The position numbers and the translations under genes are program-made. 9,254 nt of DNA from Gammaproteobacteria bacterium (GTDB lineage: Bacteria; Pseudomonadota; Gammaproteobacteria; Pseudomonadales; Pseudomonadaceae): positions 1 through 9,254 of the forward strand of contig JAAYHO010000369.1 in the NCBI GenBank assembly GCA_012735335.1, in the 5' to 3' direction. The notes beneath the pieces were generated by a model, which did no database searches, was not told the origin of the DNA, and worked only from the letters and a program-made list of their open reading frames with translations. Below are positions 7,469-9,254 of the stretch, in pieces (position 1 is the first letter of the stretch; each line of letters opens with the position of its first letter).

Positions 7469-8254
7469 TTACAGGTTCTGGCTGATGTATTGCAGCATCT
7501 GGTCGGCGGTGGAAATGACCTTGGAGTTCATTTCATAGGCGCGCTGGGTGGTGATCATGTTCACCAGCTCCTCGACCACACTGACGTTGGAGTTTTCCAG
7601 GGTGTTCTGCAGCACGGTGCCGAGTCCGTTCTCACCGGGGTTACCGACCTGGGGTGCGCCACTGGAGGCGGTTTCCAGGAACAGGTTGCTGCCGATGGCC
7701 TGCAGGCCCGCCGGGTTGATGAAGTCGGCGGTCTGGATCACGCCCAGCTCCTGGATACCGGCATCACCGAACACCGAGATGGAGACGGTGCCGTCCTCGC
7801 CTACGGTAAAGGTCTGCACGTCCTGGGGCAGATCGATACCCGGCTCCAGCGGATAGCCGTTGGAGGTGACGATGCGTCCATCCGAGTCCAGATGGAAGCT
7901 GCCGTCACGGGTGTAGCCGATATTGCCGTCGGGCATCAGGATCTGGAAGAATCCGCGGCCATTGATGGCCATATCCAGCGGCTGCTCGGTGGTCTGCAAG
8001 GTACCGGCAGTAAAGATCTTCTGGGTACCTTCCACACGCACCCCGGTACCCAGCTGAAGACCCGAAGGCAACTGGGTGTCCTGAGTACTCTGGGCCCCGG
8101 GCTGACGCTTGATCTGGTACAGCAGATCGGCGAACTCCGGACGATCACGCTTGAAACCGGTGGTCGAGACGTTGGCCAGGTTGTTGGAAATGGTGGTGAG
8201 CATGGTGTCCTGGGCGGACAACCCGGTCTTGCTTACCCAAAGTGCTGCGTGCAT
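7469..8254 (-). CDS. flgG: Distal rod protein FlgG
   Basis: FlgG builds the distal part of the flagellar rod. The 261-residue product has the N-terminal axial motif ISNNLANVSTTGFKRD (22-37). Right after it comes the 18-residue FlgG-specific insert YQIKRQPGAQSTQDTQLP (46-63), which is absent from hook protein and makes the rod straight and rigid in Salmonella. The middle shows QPLDMAINGRGFFQI (about 91-105) and the C terminus VEELVNMITTQRAYEMNSKV, typical of the DUF1078-type axial C-terminal domain. Length is normal for FlgG. The start has a strong GAGGAG seven bases upstream. It lies 46 bases downstream of flgF, the widest gap inside the operon; I see no hairpin or promoter in that gap. Confidence 0.98.
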   Translation of the reverse strand: MHAALWVSKTGLSAQDTMLTTISNNLANVSTTGFKRDRPEFADLLYQIKRQPGAQSTQDTQLPSGLQLGTGVRVEGTQKIFTAGTLQTTEQPLDMAINGRGFFQILMPDGNIGYTRDGSFHLDSDGRIVTSNGYPLEPGIDLPQDVQTFTVGEDGTVSISVFGDAGIQELGVIQTADFINPAGLQAIGSNLFLETASSGAPQVGNPGENGLGTVLQNTLENSNVSVVEELVNMITTQRAYEMNSKVISTADQMLQYISQNL

Positions 8255-8300
8255 GTGCTGTCTCCTCGCCGCTCAGTTGTGAGGGCCTGGTGAAATCCGC

Positions 8301-9038
8301 TTAACTGATCTGCAGAAGCTTGTTGGTGGTCTGGGCGTTCTCTTCGGCGGTGCGCATCATCTTGACGTGCAGCTCGAACTGACGGGCCAGCGACAGCATC
8401 GCGGTCATCTCTTCCACCGCGTTGACGTTGCTGCCCTCGAGAAATCCGGTAACCAGGGTGACTGCGCCATCAGCGGGCTGCTCCAGCCCATCCTGGGTGC
8501 GCATCAGGCCATCGGTGCCCTTGAGCATGGTCTGCTCGGGGCGGACCAGCTTGATACGATCCACCTCGGCCAACACCGCCGGGGCCTCGCCCTGGGCGCG
8601 GAAGCTGATGGTGCCATCGGTACCGATCTCCACCTTGTCCGCTGGCGGCAGGGCAATCGGCCCGGCATTACCCAGCACCGGCAGGCCGCTGCTGGTACGC
8701 AGAATGCCGAACACATCGATCTGCAGGCTGCCGGCACGGGTATAGGCCTCGGTGCCATCGGGTGCCTGCACGGCAATCCAGCCCTCGCCATTGATCGCCA
8801 CATCCAGATCACGACCGGTTTCCAGCAGCGATCCGGAAGACAGGTCAGTGCCGGGGCGTTCGGTCATCGCGTAGACGCGCGTCGGAAAACTGTCACCAAA
8901 TACGGGCATGGAACGGGCCTGTTCAAAATCCCGGCGAAAGCCGGTAGTGGTTACGTTGGCCAGGTTATTGGCATGGGCACGCTGGGCCAGCATGTTCTGA
9001 CTGGCTCCGCTCATGGAGATGAAAAGGGACTTGTCCAT
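8301..9038 (-). CDS. flgF: Proximal rod protein FlgF
   Basis: FlgF is one of the proximal rod subunits. The 245-residue product has the axial N-terminal motif ANNLANVTTTGFRRD (23-37), the central GRDLDVAINGEGWIAVQAPD segment, and a C terminus (GSNVNAVEEMTAMLSLARQF) shared with FlgG and FlgE. It lacks the FlgG-specific insert, which separates it from FlgG next door. I start it at the ATG at 9038 because GGAG sits seven bases upstream and because known FlgF proteins begin MDK. An in-frame ATG seven codons upstream (9059) has no good ribosome site and would add the residues MPKRSSN. This is the first gene of the flgFGHIJKL unit, about 60 bases downstream of the predicted transcription start. Confidence 0.96.
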   Translation of the reverse strand: MDKSLFISMSGASQNMLAQRAHANNLANVTTTGFRRDFEQARSMPVFGDSFPTRVYAMTERPGTDLSSGSLLETGRDLDVAINGEGWIAVQAPDGTEAYTRAGSLQIDVFGILRTSSGLPVLGNAGPIALPPADKVEIGTDGTISFRAQGEAPAVLAEVDRIKLVRPEQTMLKGTDGLMRTQDGLEQPADGAVTLVTGFLEGSNVNAVEEMTAMLSLARQFELHVKMMRTAEENAQTTNKLLQIS

Positions 9039-9045
9039 GTTGCTG

Positions 9046-9049
9046 CTCC
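9046..9049 (-). promoter_or_regulatory. Ribosome binding site that fixes the flgF start
   Basis: On the minus strand GGAG precedes the ATG at 9038 by seven bases. It lies inside the reading frame that would result from the upstream ATG at 9059, so it marks the downstream ATG as the true start. Confidence 0.75.
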
Positions 9050-9108
9050 GCTTCGGCATCCGATCACTGACGGGAAAATGCCGCTATGAATAAGGTTACT
9101 CATAATCA

Positions 9109-9124
9109 AGCAGAGTTCATGCCA
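9109..9124 (-). promoter_or_regulatory. Sigma-54 (RpoN) promoter of flgFGHIJKL
   Basis: The minus strand reads TGGCATGAACTCTGCT. It has the invariant GG and GC of the -24/-12 promoter with exactly ten bases between them. It departs from the consensus TGGCACG-N4-TTGCW at two places only. Transcription would start near 9098, about 60 bases before the flgF ATG. In Pseudomonas aeruginosa the flgFGHIJKL operon is sigma-54-dependent and activated by the FleSR two-component system, so position and type agree. I could not recognise an activator binding site with confidence. Confidence 0.75.
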
Positions 9125-9168
9125 ACTTGCCAAGACACGAAATACAGCAGTGGAATCAATGACTTGCT

Positions 9169-9225
9169 AAAACAACAAAAAGAAAAGCGGCAATAGCGGC
9201 AAGAGCCCTTGCCGCTATTGCCGCT
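9169..9225 (-). terminator. Strong rho-independent terminator after flgE
   Basis: A perfect 18-base-pair inverted repeat (AGCGGCAATAGCGGCAAG at 9186-9203, with its complement at 9208-9225) encloses a four-base loop. On the minus strand it is followed at once by the U-rich tract TTTCTTTTTGTTGTTTT. The hairpin begins 14 bases after the flgE stop codon. There is no T-run on the other side, so it acts in one direction only. It ends the upstream flgBCDE-type transcript and isolates it from the flgF promoter just beyond. Confidence 0.93.
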
Positions 9226-9239
9226 GCCGCAGAACAGAA

Positions 9240-9254
9240 TCAGCGCAGATTGAT
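9240..9254 (-). CDS. flgE: Flagellar hook protein FlgE, last four codons
   Basis: At the right edge the minus strand encodes Ile-Asn-Leu-Arg followed by TGA (9242-9240). INLR is the usual ending of gammaproteobacterial FlgE, the hook subunit. flgE is the expected gene upstream of flgF, and a strong terminator follows the stop codon. Only four residues are visible, so the call rests mainly on gene order. Confidence 0.7.
   Translation of the reverse strand: MNLR

Noticed and set aside
6659..8293. A 544-codon plus-strand open frame antisense to flgI, flgH and flgG
   Set aside because: It has the same cause: flgH and flgG share a frame, and GC-rich codon use leaves few antisense stops. The translation is compositionally odd (His, Gln and Gly rich) and matches no family I know.
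8255..8300. Possible extra promoter or small gene in the flgF-flgG gap
   Set aside because: The 46 bases contain only the flgG ribosome site; no hairpin, promoter pair or open frame was seen.
9151..9168. A GTCATTGATT-like sequence upstream of the flgF promoter as a FleQ site
   Set aside because: Only part of one half resembles the FleQ consensus, and the flgF operon is expected to be controlled by FleR. Too weak to list as a feature.

Overview
The window is a stretch of an aerobic gammaproteobacterial chromosome, most likely from the Pseudomonadaceae (Pseudomonas or Halopseudomonas type). The grounds are a GC-rich base composition, rod and ring proteins that match the Pseudomonas forms as I remember them, and a separate flgFGHIJKL transcription unit starting at a sigma-54-type promoter. 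No database search was possible, so this placement is inference.

The right 85% (1224-9254) is a flagellar basal body and hook-junction operon, all on the minus strand. Read in the direction of transcription it holds the last four codons of flgE, a strong intrinsic terminator, a sigma-54-like promoter, and then flgF, flgG (rod), flgH (L ring), flgI (P ring), flgJ (rod cap and muramidase), flgK and flgL (hook-filament junction). From flgG to flgL the gaps are short (3 to 24 bases). At three junctions the upstream stop codon overlaps the Shine-Dalgarno sequence of the next gene, which fits coupled translation. The products are made roughly in the order in which they are used from rod to junction. 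A possible hairpin terminator follows flgL.

The left 1.2 kb (1-1223) lies outside the flagellar operon. It carries a two-gene minus-strand operon resembling E. coli ygaVP: an ArsR-family regulator with the two cysteines expected of a persulfide/redox sensor, followed by a membrane-anchored rhodanese. An AT-rich palindromic region just upstream probably holds its operator and promoter. The 3' end of this operon overlaps, tail to tail, the end of a CueR-type copper-responsive MerR regulator that enters from the left edge on the plus strand.

No stretch of 300 bases or more lacks a gene. I found no CRISPR array, transposon, RNA gene, attachment site or unknown multi-gene system. All complete genes belong to recognised families, and the points of interest are details of regulation and of individual proteins, not a new system.
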